Assembly (NCBI RefSeq): GCF_001638985.1
Contig: NW_017265144.1
Coordinates: forward strand, 1,054,001 to 1,118,000
DNA from: Phycomyces blakesleeanus NRRL 1555(-)
Lineage: Eukaryota; Mucoromycota; Mucoromycetes; Mucorales; Phycomycetaceae
Length of the DNA stretch: 64,000 bases
Reading direction: 5' to 3'
The position numbers were made by a program, and so were the translations under genes. The notes beneath the pieces were generated by a model. It searched no databases, was not told the origin of the DNA, and worked only from the letters and a program-made list of their open reading frames with translations. The number at the start of each line of letters is the position of its first letter. The first letter of the stretch is position 1. Positions 1 to 11,039 of this stretch are shown piece after piece.

Positions 1-263
1 GCAGCAAAGCGTGGATAGACATGCCCATTACAGCCCAAAGGTTGCCATGGGGCTGATGAGTTGATGTATGACAGCAGACCAAGATCGAAATCGGCGATGG
101 AGGTAACGTTCGCAAGCCATGGATATGTCACAAAGGATGCCTGGCCAATGCTGACATAGTAGTTGGTGAATGCAGGACAGGCGGTTGAATTTGCTAAGGA
201 GAGACATTGTTGGCCATTGGAGAGAGGGATGAGCAAGTATAAAATGAGAGCGATGAGGTACAT
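1..263 (-). CDS. Secreted protein, N-terminal part (cut by window edge)
   Basis: An open frame of 87 codons runs from an ATG at 261-263 off the left edge with no stop. The first residues (MYLIALILYLLIPLSNG) form a clear signal peptide, followed by a cysteine-containing mature start (QQCLSLANSTACPAF) and several N-glycosylation sequons (NST, NVT, NSS). The protein is therefore likely secreted or cell-surface. I recognise no named family with confidence; short cysteine-rich, sequon-rich ectodomains of this style are common in secreted fungal proteins. Codon use matches the neighbouring genes. The C-terminus and any further introns lie outside the window. Confidence 0.65.
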   Translation of the reverse strand, partial: MYLIALILYLLIPLSNGQQCLSLANSTACPAFTNYYVSIGQASFVTYPWLANVTSIADFDLGLLSYINSSAPWQPLGCNGHVYPRFA

Positions 264-1006
264 GAAAGACAAAGTACAGAGAAGGAAAAAAAATTAAAAA
301 ATTAAAAAAATAAAAAATAAAAAATTAAAGAAATTAAAATAAAATTAAAATTTTAAAAGAAAAAGTGGAGGGGAAGAGAAGGGAAGGGGAAAGAGTAAGG
401 TAAAGTAAGGTAAAGTAAGGTAAAGAATATAAGATAATATAATATAATAGGCTAGAATAGAATAGAAGTGAAGGGAATAGAGGAAAGGAGAAGGAGAAAG
501 AGAGAGAGAGGGGGAGGGAGGAAGGGAGAAGGAGAGAAGAAGGATCAAATGTTACTAACGCTAAAATCGGGTATGGTGGAAGGTGAGTTTGTAAAGCAAA
601 AATAAAAATAAAAATAAATATATATATATAAAATTAAAAAATTAAAAAATTGAAAGAAAAATAAAGGTACAAAAATAAATGATAAAGTATCTATAAACAT
701 TTTGTTTGTTTGTAATATTTATAAATAACAGATCTCCCATCTCACCAGATCACATCACACAATAAAAATCATTGACATTTTGTCCTTCATTATTCTTTGT
801 GTATATTATATTTGAATAGTAAAATCAAAATCAAAATCAAAATCAAATAAAGTTCTAATAGACACTTCTTTTATAAAATAATAATCACAATCACAATTAA
901 AGGCGTATGAAAAATTGAAAAAGCCATGTATGTATGTATAGTTTTGGGTGTTTTATATGTTTTTTATTCACAAAATAATAGTAATTGCAGTAATTACAAC
1001 AATTAC
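264..1006. other. Intergenic, purine-rich and AT-rich low complexity
   Basis: No gene seen. It holds A-rich runs, short GTAAA/GGTAA tandem blocks around 395-425, a GA-rich stretch near 480-540 and a CAAAAT microsatellite near 820-850. It separates the start of the secreted-protein gene from the 3' end of the eS21 gene. Confidence 0.6.
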
Positions 1007-1885
1007 TTATTGCTGGTAAGACCAGACGTTCTTGAGGACTAGAGGAAAGAATAATAAAGAAATAAGTATTTGTATTTGATACAGACAAACCATAAAACAT
1101 AATAACAACCACCCCCTACCCCTCCTTAACACCGCCAATGATATCTATTATTATGTTTGATCCTCTAAAAAATAATAATACTTACAACCATCCTGGGTGG
1201 CGAGACGGTTAAGGGAGTCATCAGCCTCAGCGTTCTTGCGGACAAAGCCACAGAGAGCGTAGGTGGAGAAAGACTTGGTGGAGCGACCCTCGGCATTGAC
1301 CTCAGCAACGTTAAGCTGGATGGAGGCGTGGTCCTTGGCAGTGATGAGACGGTTGGTGGCAGAGCTATCGATCGAATAGGAATAGTAATAATAATAATAA
1401 TAATAAAATGATTTGATTTGATTAATATTTTGATTTTATCAATAATTGATTACTCAATTCATGTTTGATATACATATATATATATATATATTATTCTATG
1501 AACTCATTCTTTTTATCTCACTTTCCGAGACTCACACCCCCCTCTCCCATTTTTGCTTTTATTTTTATTATTGATTGTTATATATCACAAGTAGTATTTT
1601 CACTCCCCCCATTGATTTTATATATTTAAATTAACAATTTTATAGATATTTTTGAAATTCTTTTTTTTTGTTTTGTTTTGTTTTTTTTTTTAAAAAAAAA
1701 AAGAATATTCCTTCCTCCCGAAATTACTCCATCCAATTCATCTTTCATATTCATGCCTCATTTTACTTGTTTTGTATACAAAAGTATAGTCGCACACAGA
1801 AAAATAGAAAAAAAATATATAGCAAAGAAACTCACCACTTGCGGGGGACGTAAAGGTCGACGAATTTGCCTTCAGAGTTCTCCAT
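1007..1885 (-). CDS. RPS21: 40S ribosomal protein eS21
   Basis: Exons (minus) 1836-1885, 1186-1364 and 1007-1038 join to 86 residues, the usual length of this family. The start reads [16 protein letters not shown], followed across intron 1 by [20 protein letters not shown], the family hallmark, and the last exon encodes [10 protein letters not shown], as in fungal eS21. The protein is a small-subunit ribosomal component at the solvent side, needed for late 18S rRNA maturation (family knowledge). Both introns have good GT..AG borders (GTGAGT, GTAAGT donors); intron 1 is 471 nt, long for this window. The promoter is shared divergently with the capping-protein gene. Identification is essentially certain. 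Confidence 0.96.
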
Positions 1886-2363
1886 TGTGAATGTGTTGGA
1901 AAAGAGAAAGTTTGAACCCACCCCTTGGGCTTCATCCAATAAACCATAAATTTTTTCTCGTTGCGCTCGGGCCAAGCCACCCAAGGTCCAATTTCCAAAA
2001 GGCTGACATCATCATCTCCTTGGACAATAAAAATAAAATCATTATATATATTATTTTATTTTATTTTATTCTGTAGTAGAAAATTTAATTTTTTTTTGAA
2101 GTGCATATAGAAAGTGCAGCAGTAGGAGTAAGAAATAAGAAATGGGATGAGGAAAGAGAGAGAAAGGGAGAAAGGGAGAAAGGGAAGAAAAGGTATTGAA
2201 TCCGTCAGTCTTTTTTTTTAAAAAAAAATATGAATATGAATGTCATTTCTGCCCTGTGGTGGCGGCATGTCAAATAAAATAGCCTACTTCTTCTTCCGTC
2301 ACCTTTCACCTTTTACCTTTTTCTTTTTCTTTCTCACTCTATCTCTGTCTGTCTCTCTAAAAC
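1886..2363. promoter_or_regulatory. Divergent intergenic region between RPS21 and CAP2
   Basis: This 478-bp spacer lies between two divergent starts and must hold both promoters. It contains a GAGAAAGGGAGAAAGG purine tract (about 2155-2190) and CT-rich tracts just before 2364, typical of fungal 5' leaders. No discrete operator could be assigned. Confidence 0.45.
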
Positions 2364-2977
2364 ATGGTGAGTTCAAAGGCACAAACACCAGTAAAAATAT
2401 AAGCAATAGTTATAAATGTATACGAATGTTCTTTAATGTGCTTTAATGTGTACATGCATGTGTGCATTTGTATACGTTTTTCTGTCAAAGTTACATAAAA
2501 GAGAGGGGTGAGAGTGGGTACATACTATGCATATTTAACCAAATTGACCATCTTCTTTTTCTTTCTTTCTTATTTTGCTTGTTTTCTTTGTCTTTATTAT
2601 TCGTGAATACTTAGTCTGATCCCTATGACTGTGCCCTTGACTTGATGCGTAGACTTCCTCCACAGAATGTGGAAGAGAACCTCGCAAAACTACTTGACCT
2701 TGTTAGCCCTGAACTTGCAGATGACCTCTTGTCGGCAATTGACCAACCTCTCAAAGTCAAACGCTGCTCAAAAACCGGAAGAGACTTTCTGGTGTGCGAT
2801 TACAACCGAGATGGAGATTCTTACAGGTAATAATATCTATGCATATATATATATATATATTTCTGGTGTGTGGGAGCTTGTATGTGTTTATATATAGCTT
2901 TACTGTTATTATATGTTTTAAATATAAATTATATGTATATATGTATGTATATGTGTGTGTATGTGTTTTTGCGGATT

Positions 2978-3010
<33 letters not shown>

Positions 3011-3748
3011 ATCTTTCAAGATCACCATGGAGTAATGAGTATGAACCAGAGCTTTTGGATGGCACCGTCCCATCGCGCACATTGAGAAAGCTAGAGGTTG
3101 CTGCCAATGAAGCATTTGATACCTACCGAGAAATGTACTATGAAGGAGGAGTTTCTTCGGTCTATACCTTTGATATTGACGACAAATTTGCTGTAGTTGT
3201 TCTCATCAAGAAAGGTACACTAACACTAACAGTAACAACAACAACTCCCAACAAAGCAAACGAAAAAAAAGACTGCCTTATATATATATATATATATATT
3301 AATTTACTCTATCATATAAACACATGTAAATGTATATATTTTAGTTGGAGATGGTCTGAAACGTATGAAGGGTGCATGGGACTCGATCCATGTATTCGAA
3401 GTGCAGGAACGCGGTAGAAACGCACACTACAAGTTGACTTCGACAATTATGCTCTATATGCTGACCAGCAGCCAAGAACTGGGCACAATGAATTTGAGCG
3501 GAAGTATGACCCGACAGTCTGAACAGGACTACCCCGTCGATGACCCTGCTGCCCACATTGTTAATATCGGACGTATGGTGGAGGAGATGGAACTCAAGAT
3601 GCGCAACTCACTCCAGGAAGTTTATTTTGGTAAGACCAAGGATATTGTGAATGATCTCCGCAGTCTCGGTTCGCTTGAGGAAACCAGACGACAGGCCAAG
3701 ATCCAGCAGGAGCTTGTCGGTAGACTTATGGAGAGAAATGCACGATAG
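2364..3748 (+). CDS. CAP2: F-actin-capping protein subunit beta
   Basis: Exons 2364-2366, 2615-2826, 3021-3214 and 3345-3748 give 270 residues, matching the family length. The first coding exon is only the ATG; exon 2 then reads [20 protein letters not shown], as in animal CapZ beta. Family signatures are [43 protein letters not shown] and [14 protein letters not shown]. The protein forms a heterodimer with the alpha subunit and caps barbed ends of actin filaments in cortical patches (family knowledge). The introns hold TA and TATG microsatellites. No missing residues were noticed. The ATG-only first exon decides the start: without it the conserved N-terminal SDPYD segment has no initiator. 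Confidence 0.96.
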
Positions 3749-3978
3749 TCTTAATGCCACGTCACTAAGAAAGAAGTTACACACGTTTATTTGGATACAT
3801 ATATATTATATATATATCTTCTGCTACTTTATTAAGTGTTACACATCCTATTTTTTCTTTTATTTTCTGTCCTTTCAACCCTCTTTTATTTTCTCTCTCT
3901 CTCTCTTGCTCATTTGCTCGCGTTCGTTTTCCTTCTTTTTCCTTCTTCTTTACTTTCCTTTTCTTTGTCTTGCTTGTG

Positions 3979-5774
3979 ATGAAGCTCTTGTTTCTTGTCG
4001 CACTCTTGTGCCTGGCAATAACAGCACAAGCACAGAAACGTAGCAATGTGCCTTTGAAAACACACTCCATCTCCATGCCTTATATTGGTGCGTTACAATG
4101 AGTTCATTCTTCATTACAATCTTATTATTGCTATACTAGCAAATGAAATAAACCAAAATAAATATATAAATATATAATTAAATAAATAAATTAATTAATT
4201 CAATTAATGGAAAAAAAGTATATATATATATATATATACACAAAAAGAACAAAAAAAAACTGAGCAGGCAGTGTTATTTCATTAGATGACGAACTTCAGA
4301 GTCGCTGGTTTGACTTTGGAGGCGATACAATCATCAATACCAACCGACAAATTCGACTCACTAGTACCAAACCCTCCCAGAGTGGATATCTCTGGTCGAG
4401 ATTGGTGAGTTTGCTTTATATGTTTTCTGTATACACGAGTTGGAAATTTTAAAATAAAGAATATGAAGAAAAATATAAACTAATTAATTGATTGGTGGGT
4501 GTTTTCAATAAACGAACAATATATATAATTATATAATTAGCCCTTGACAGCTACAGATTTCGAGATTGAATTCAAATTCAAGGTTGCTGGATCTTCTAGC
4601 CATTTGTTTGGAGATGGATTTGCAAGTAAGCTAGAGAGATACATATATTTATGTATTTTTGAAGCCAATTGATGTAATTTATAATGTTGTATTTATATTT
4701 TGTTCTGTGCTTTTTTCTTCATTAGTGTGGTTGACAAAGCAGAGAGCTGTTACTGGGCCTGTATTCGGTTCCGTTGATTTCTTTAATGGTCTTGGCATAT
4801 TCTTCGATTCTTATGACAACGAGAGAGCTCATGTAAGAAAGAGTGGAATTTGACATAAACTATCTACCACAGTGTTAAATCAATATCGGGGTTAACAAAT
4901 GTTTTTTTTTCTCTTCAACCAACAACAACAACAACAAAACACTTGTAGCGCCACTCATTCCCTTATGTGAGATCTATGTTGAATGATGGTTCAAAGTCTT
5001 ACGATAACAGCCAAGATGGTCGAATGACTGAATTGGCTGGATGTGAGGTATGAAAATAATAGACAGAAAAGTTGATAGAATATTTTAAAGAATATATATA
5101 TATAAACCTTAAATTTTATCTGATCTTTATTTCTTATCTAGGCCAATTTCCGTGATAGAGAATTCCCCACCAGAGGTAAATTGACTTACCACAAGAACAA
5201 CTATGTTCAATTGGAGCTTATGTGGCGCGAGGAGGATGTGTGGGAGGTCTGCTTCAAGGTAAAGCAAAATTCAATAAGATATTGAATAATAATAATAATA
5301 ATAGTAGTAGTAGTAGTAGTAGCTGTATGAAATATACAAGAAGTTTTTACTAAACTTTATCTGATTATGAATTATCGTATTTTTTTTTTGGTTTGTAGCA
5401 ACACAAGGTTGAATTGCCTGATCAGGTGTACTTGGGCTTTACTGCTCACACTGGTGAAGTCACAGGTAAATTAAAATAAAATAAATGCAAGGGAGAGAGA
5501 TAAATTAAATAATGAAATCTTACATAATTCACATACTCATACGAATAATCCAAATAATATAATAGACAACCATGATATTATCAGTGTCACAACCCGCACT
5601 TTACCTCCTAAACCTATCGAATCATTACCCGAGGTACCTGTGACCAAGCCAAAGAAGAACTACGGTGGAGTCTGGTCATTCTTGTTCAAGCTGGTGGCTA
5701 TCTGTGGTGCTATTGGTGTATTGTTTGTGGGTTATCGCTTTTATGAGAATAAGAATAGAATGAAGCGATTCTAA
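3979..5774 (+). CDS. L-type (legume-like) lectin, VIP36/ERGIC-53 family cargo receptor
   Basis: Eight exons (3979-4087, 4268-4404, 4541-4625, 4726-4832, 4949-5047, 5142-5258, 5399-5465, 5566-5774) give 309 residues. The order is a signal peptide (MKLLFLVALLCLAITAQA), an L-type carbohydrate-recognition domain (SRWFDFGGDTIINTN, GDGFAMWLTKQRAVTGPVFG, GLGIFFDSYDNERA, GFTAHTGEVTDNHDIISV), a short stalk, one C-terminal transmembrane helix (about 276-298) and a short basic tail ending RMKRF. This is the layout of VIP36/LMAN2, which carries high-mannose glycoproteins between ER and Golgi (family knowledge). The basic/aromatic tail fits ER-Golgi sorting. There is no long coiled coil, so it is closer to VIP36/VIPL than to ERGIC-53. 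Confidence 0.92.
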
Positions 5775-5929
5775 GCAATATAATATAATATCATATCATA
5801 TCATATCATATCATAAAAAAAGCCAAAAAAATAAAATAAATTAAAATAAAATAAAAGCAAGACATGTATGCAATGTATGTGTGTGTGTGTTATGTATATG
5901 TGTTACACCCATTTTTATTTTGGTTTATT
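5775..5929. terminator. Convergent 3' region
   Basis: A short AT-rich spacer with TCATA tandem repeats and A runs lies between the convergent lectin and phosphatase genes. Both polyadenylation sites must lie here; no specific signal can be chosen. Confidence 0.3.
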
Positions 5930-6403
5930 TTATTCTGAATTTGGTTGTATTAATTGGATAGGATAAGTGGTTTGCAATAATAATCGTTCATTTTCGTAGA
6001 TTTGTCGTTCAAGATTAGCTATATCTGTGAGAGAGGGAACTGATAAGGTGTGCTCAGTGTGAGTCATCTGTAGAGGTAGATTGGTTGTAGGCAGTTGGTA
6101 TGCCCTTTGATTGACGAAACGGGCATAATGAATGATAAACTCTGCCTGGCGCATTGTCTCAATTGCCTTTGCACTTCTTCGTGTGCGTACATAAAGTATT
6201 GCACGTTCAGCTGTTAAACACAGTCTATTCTCGAGTAACCAACAACAAGCAAATAAGCCAGCACGTCCAACTCCTAATTAAAATAAATAGAAGCAAATGC
6301 ATAATCAATAATTTTATTTTATCTTAAATACAGACATTACATTATTACTATTAACTATTAAATATTCTTATCTTTCGAGATAACGACTCCCGAACATCCG
6401 CAT

Positions 6404-6439
<36 letters not shown>

Positions 6440-7051
6440 TATTATCGATTTGTTTGATTTACCTCCTCTACAATGTGCAAGAACATTCTGTCCATGCTGG
6501 ATATTTTTGTTTATGCATTGAATAGCTTCGTGTACTTCTTGTAGTGTACTCGGGCATCCACCTTCTGCCATCGGTAATCTGATGACTTCCAAATGATGTG
6601 TTTTGGCTGCCTGGATATAGTCTGGCCATGAGGCACCCAAGAAATCCAATTCATTGTCATCAAGACAACTTTTTTTTTTAAAAAAAAAGAAAAGAAAAGA
6701 GAGATCGACGTTTATTGTTATTTACTACAAGCACACACAGAAAATGATATCTGACATAACGTAGATCACTTACCAAACTATTGCAGTAATATTAAACGAA
6801 GCCATTCTCTCAAAATCCAGATCTAGATCACGGTTTATGGCTGCCCTCCCTCGAACCGGACCTGACAGACGTACTTTTTTACCAGGACAAGAACTAAGTG
6901 CCATGTTACCCCATATCGCAGTTGGTTCTGTGGGTTCTATAACTAATGAGGGAAAGCTGGCGAGGTCATTGAGATCAAGATTGGGAGGTAATGGAGATAT
7001 GGAAAGGTATGTCAAGGCCTCGAGAGGAATCATCCAACTAATGCTGTTCAT
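5930..7051 (-). CDS. Dual-specificity/tyrosine phosphatase, KAP (CDKN3)-like
   Basis: Exons (minus) 6774-7051, 6463-6668 and 5930-6273 give 275 residues. The CX5R signature HCRGGVGRAG is split by intron 2; catalytic Cys is about 159 and Arg about 165. Upstream segments WGNMALSSCPGKK, ASFNITAIVCCLDDNEL and RLPMAEGGCPS match the order seen in cyclin-dependent kinase inhibitor 3 (KAP), which dephosphorylates the CDK activation loop. Downstream, ERAILYVRTRRSAKAIETMRQ matches the KAP helix. I infer a cytosolic cysteine phosphatase; the physiological substrate cannot be read from sequence. The C-terminal 50 residues are unconserved-looking. A GLFACCWLL segment follows the loop as in active enzymes, so it is probably catalytic. 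Confidence 0.86.
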
Positions 7052-7168
7052 GAAGATACATTAACTTTTGTGGTAATCTAAAGTGCATTATCTTTACACA
7101 CACACAAGTACAAGTACAAGTACAGGTACAAATACACAAAATAATGATATTACTTTATCGGGTGAGTA

Positions 7169-7707
7169 ATGGAAGTCTTTGGTTGGGTTCGGTTACTGCA
7201 TGGTTTGGTGGTAGTGGTTGGTATGTTGACATCCGTACAAGGTAATGATTCTGTGGACATTGTGGTATTTTATTTCAGTTTTGTTTGTTGTTTGGCTCTT
7301 TATATTTATGTATTTATATGAGGAGGAGCAATAAAGAAGAAGAAGAAGAAGAAGATACGTAAAGTAAACCAAAGTAAAAATAAAATAAAATATAATAAAA
7401 TAAAGAAATTGGTTTCTATAAAGTTAGTCTTGGAAACCCCCCTCCCCCTCCATTTCTCCTTCCTTTTTCTTTTCTTTTTCTTTTCTTTCTCTTTCGCACT
7501 CACACTCACACTCACACTAACACTCACACTGTCACTCATACTCTCACATTTGCTCGCACTTTTGATTCTTTGCTTCGTTGCTTCTTTCTTGTTCTCTTTC
7601 GCTTACTTTCTCTTTCACACTCTCCGCATCATCCACAGCATGACCAAATAGGGACCTACTTGACCAATGGAGAAGCCAGTCCGACATATCAATGTCGCAG
7701 CTCATTG
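7169..7707 (+). CDS. Possible small secreted protein, 3' end unresolved
   Basis: An ATG at 7169 opens a signal-peptide-like segment (MEVFGWVRLLHGLVVVVGM, ending TSVQ) and reaches a GTAATG donor after 7241. An acceptor at 7650-7651 leads to GTYLTNGEASPTYQCRSSL in the matching phase, ending at a GTGCGT donor after 7707. The join gives 43 codons with a plausible signal-peptidase site and an extracellular-looking mature start. No convincing downstream exon was found before the broken nuclease on the opposite strand, so the gene may be truncated, or the exons may be chance. The 410-nt intron is long for this window and CT-rich. No family recognised. Confidence 0.35.
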
Positions 7708-7969
7708 GTGCGTTGCTAGCTTTATTTTATTTTCTTCAAGCTTGTGCGCGTTGTTTCAATTATGAATTTTAGTGTTATTTTTTGGGGTAAAAGGTGGAGA
7801 GAATTAAAAAGAAAGTAACCCACAAAAGCTACACTATAAAAAGAATATGAAGAAAAAGCGATTTTTAATGTGATTTTTTTTTACAAGTTTTCCAAAGTTA
7901 AAAGTATGTTTTATAATGGAATTTTAATTAAGCACTGATTTTTCTCCCCTTTTTACTTATTATTGTAGT

Positions 7970-8794
7970 TCAAAAGTAATGCCATATTTTAAAATATCCC
8001 ACTTCTTCAACCCACTATAAAAATTAAAGTTAATAAAATTATTCAAATCTAATAGCTTACCGAATGTATCTTGGGTGAAGCCTTGCGATAACGAGCCCGG
8101 AATATTCTTTATCTTCTTTGAACCTTTGTTAGTCTTTGTCTCAAACGACGACCCTCCTGAACATCTTCTTCTGCTTGTCTTATAGTACTTCCAACATGAA
8201 TGACACAGGTGAATCTATTAGGGACAATACCGTGTCTAAATCAGTTAAGTATATGTTGGAAGTCCAGAACAGCAGCAGGTTCTCTATTCCACAAATTATG
8301 CTCAAACTGTAATGAAGACATGTCCTCCAAACAATTTCGATTTAGTAAATTTGTATAGATTTATAAAAACAATAATATTAATAATAGAAAGAATGATGAC
8401 TGGTTGTAATATTTATTTACCTTAGAAGACCATGTCAAGTTACAGTTGGAATTTGAGTGGGGTTATATGAGTGAAGGTTTTCAACTTGCTTGAATGTTCG
8501 AAGGGAAATCTGGGAGCACGAAAAACAGTGCTTGGAAGTACTAAATTTATCAAACAAACAAAGATCAAATCCATGCTTACGAAGTAGACATCTAGTCACT
8601 ACACCATTGATTGGTTCATGGTTATGTTTGTCAGATACAGACTAGCTTTTCACCATCAATACAAAAGTCCAACCAAATTCAGCACTGATATTGCTGGCTA
8701 GACATTCATTGGGTTTTAATTGGTTAATATATGAGGAGAGGTGAAGCTTGCGAAATAAATATTGACAGCTGGTTTGATTTTTTAATTTGCGTAA
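7970..8794 (-). pseudogene. Broken Fanzor/TnpB-like protein (RuvC C-terminal part and zinc ribbon)
   Basis: On the minus strand one frame reads from about 8794 to 8421 through RKLHLSSYINQLKPNECLAS, HEPINGVVTRCLLRKHGFDL, then DKFSTSKHCFSCSQ (first CX2C) and HGLLR, ending at a GTAAAT donor. A second block (about 8339-8061) reads RNCLEDMSS, LWNREPAAVLDFQHIL, then VPNRFTCVIHVGSTIRQAEE and KASPKIHS, ending at a GTAAGC donor. A last exon (7970-8014) reads WVEEVGYFKIWHYF and a stop. The order (GF..DEF.TS..C..C, second Cys pair, then NRD-like NRExAA) is that of the RuvC-II/zinc-ribbon/RuvC-III end of TnpB/Fanzor nucleases. In-frame stops (TAG after MVKS, TGA in VT*HG, TGA in LN*FR, TAA in RR*RI) and a lost acceptor show it is dead. 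The RuvC-III Asp is Glu here. The N-terminal half was not found. Confidence 0.55.
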
Positions 8795-9286
8795 AAGAAG
8801 CAGAGGATAAAGGTACTTGCAGCAATATATGCATCGTCGCGGCGTTAAATAAGCTAATAATTTAATCTTGTTTTTTTCCCGTTATATATGAAGCAGTTCT
8901 ATGATCAAACAACAATATCTTGCTTAATTTATCCGTCAAGATCGAAGAATGGATTGTATGCTAACTTGGCAGGAAATGTGTACCTGATAACTGCATAAGT
9001 GGGTGGGGAACTTATGTGGGTTTTAGTAACCAGGTCTTGTATTGATTCCTTGGCAGTAAGGGCTCGGGATAGGGTAGTTTCGCTCAATATCTTCTAATCC
9101 ATAAACGACTGGAGATATGAGGTTTTGGTAGTGTTTTTTTATAGGGCTGCTATACTAAGAGATTGGGTAATTATATATGTTGTATGTCGGTCAATGGACT
9201 ACTTGCAAGAGTAAAAGGTAAAGGTGTGTAGAGTTTGAAATTCTTGCCCGTCAATCGTGCTGACTTTTATAGACTTTTCTTTTATA
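8795..9286. other. AT-rich region with no clear gene
   Basis: This may include the eroded 5' part of the nuclease remnant, since short coding-like stretches appear on the minus strand, but frames are broken and nothing can be assigned. A 76-codon plus-strand frame starting at 9235 is mostly made of the repeat described next. Confidence 0.4.
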
Positions 9287-9610
9287 TACAGAATATTCGT
9301 ATCGAAATCGCCATTTGTGACATAAATTTGGATGGAACCGCAAAAGTAAATGGTCACAAATACACTATCGAAATAGCCATGAGCGCAAATGATGATATAG
9401 CACTGGGCGATGATTATATTATTACTATTTTAAAAGTAATAATGAGGAAACAATTGAAATATTGATATAGTGTAAGATACCCGAACAGGATTATGAGGGC
9501 TGGGTGAGACACATCATCTCATTCCCCAGAAGATGTGTTAATATGGAGCAAAACATTTAATAAATATTCTTAATTTGCGTTCATGGCTATTTCGATACGA
9601 ATATTCTGTA
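9287..9610. repeat. Three-copy direct/inverted repeat
   Basis: The left arm 9287-9314 and right arm 9583-9610 are inverted copies matching at 27 of 28 positions. A third copy at 9366-9390 is in direct orientation to the left arm and also pairs with 9573-9597. The spacing allows two alternative foldbacks. It could be a small transposon relic; no target duplication could be assigned. Confidence 0.6.
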
Positions 9611-9719
9611 TCAAAGACATACGAGGGAAATTTTATTATTCAAAGCAAATATATTTGCGTCTAAAGATTTTTATAAAGGAAATATAAATATAATATAATA
9701 TAATATAAGATGGTCAAGT

Positions 9720-10426
9720 TCATGCTACTTCAGTCCAGTCCAGTCAGTTTTTTTTCTTGGTTCATTTGATTTTTCTTTTGATCTTTTTTTTGTCCGTTTT
9801 TTTCTTCTTTTTTTTTTCCAGTCAATATAAGCTAAGAGTGATATGAGGAGGGGGAGGATTTTGATATTGAAAAATAATAAAGGGGAATAATTTGGACTTT
9901 GATTTTGATTCTTTTTTTTTGATTCTTTTTTTTGCTTTCTTTTTTGTCCAGTCAATTTCACGGAATAGTAATAATGGAATGGTTTTGATATTGAAAAGAA
10001 TAAAAAAGATAATTTGGACTTTTTTTTTTTTTGCTTTTTTTTTGTCCAAACACAGCACACATAATAAAGGGGATAATTTGGACTTTTTGATTTTGATTTT
10101 TGATTTTGATTTTTTTGATTTTTTTTTGATTCTTTTTTTTTGCTTCTTTTTTTTTGTCCAGTCAATTTCACAGAATAGTAATAAGAGGATGGGTTTTGAT
10201 ATTGAAAAGAATAAGAGAAGGGGGTTTTGGTATCGCTCTTTTTGCTCTTTCTGTTTTTTTTTTAACTTCTTTTTTTGAGCATTTTTTTTTTTGTTCAAAG
10301 ACTTCATTTGCTTTGTATGTATATAAGGGGATTTCATACCTTGTCCTAATCCAGAGTCTTGTTCTAGTTCGCAGCTTTGCTTCAATCCAGGTCCAGGTTC
10401 CAATGCAGTTCTTCCGGTTTGTTCAT

Positions 10427-10458
<32 letters not shown>

Positions 10459-10800
10459 TGTTCTTTTTTTTTGTTCTTTTTTGTTCTTTTTTGTTTTTTT
10501 TTGTTTTTTTTTTTTTTTGCTTTTTTTTGCTTTTTTTTAGAGAGAGGAGGGCTTAGTATATGCCTGTGTGGTTTTTGGACAGGACTTAGTATAGGCCTCA
10601 GGGTCGGATTTCTTTTGATCCTTTTGGAGTGGAGGACTTAGTATAGGCCTCGGATTTGGATTTCTTTTGATCCTTTTGGAGAGGAGGACTTAGTATATGC
10701 CTGTTTTTTTTACAGGACTTAGTATAGGCCTCGGATTTGGATTTCTTTTGATCCTTTTGGAGAGGAGGACTTAGTATAGGCCTCAGATTTGGTTTTTGGT
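9720..10800. repeat. Poly-T/minisatellite tract
   Basis: Two blocks of tandem repeats are visible. Block one (about 9810-10210) repeats a unit containing TTTTTTGTCCAGTCAATTTC, then a GATATTGAAAAGAATAA segment. Block two (about 10550-10800) repeats a roughly 54-bp unit starting GGACTTAGTATAGGCCTC and containing TTTCTTTTGATCCTTTTGGA, about five or six copies of varying completeness. Between them are runs of T8-T12 separated by GC or GTTC. Long open frames across it are products of low complexity and are not genes. Confidence 0.8.
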
Positions 10801-10920
10801 TTTTCTTTTGGAATTTGCTGTTGGAATTTTGCATTGGACCCCTTCTTGGAAATCGACTTGGCCTTGAGACTTGGAGATACAACCCAGATTTTGGACTTGT
10901 ATAGAAATGCGCCTCTACTT

Positions 10921-10990
10921 TTGTATGTATGTATGTATGTATGTATGTATGTATGTATGTATGTATGTATGTGTGTATGTATATGTATGT
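10921..10990. repeat. TATG microsatellite
   Basis: More than ten near-perfect TATG units, grading into TG/TA repeats up to about 11035. Confidence 0.9.
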
Positions 10991-11039
10991 GTATGTGTTT
11001 ATATCTGTGTGTATATATACGTGTGTGTGTGTGTAAGAA

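Noticed and set aside
3978..4076. Open frame antisense to the lectin start
   Set aside because: Shadow of the CT-rich leader and signal peptide exon.
9235..9465. 76-codon plus-strand frame
   Set aside because: It mostly spans the three-copy repeat and has no independent coding evidence.
9725..10540. Overlapping Phe- or Lys-rich frames of 128-193 codons on both strands
   Set aside because: Products of the poly-T minisatellite; no codon bias or domain.
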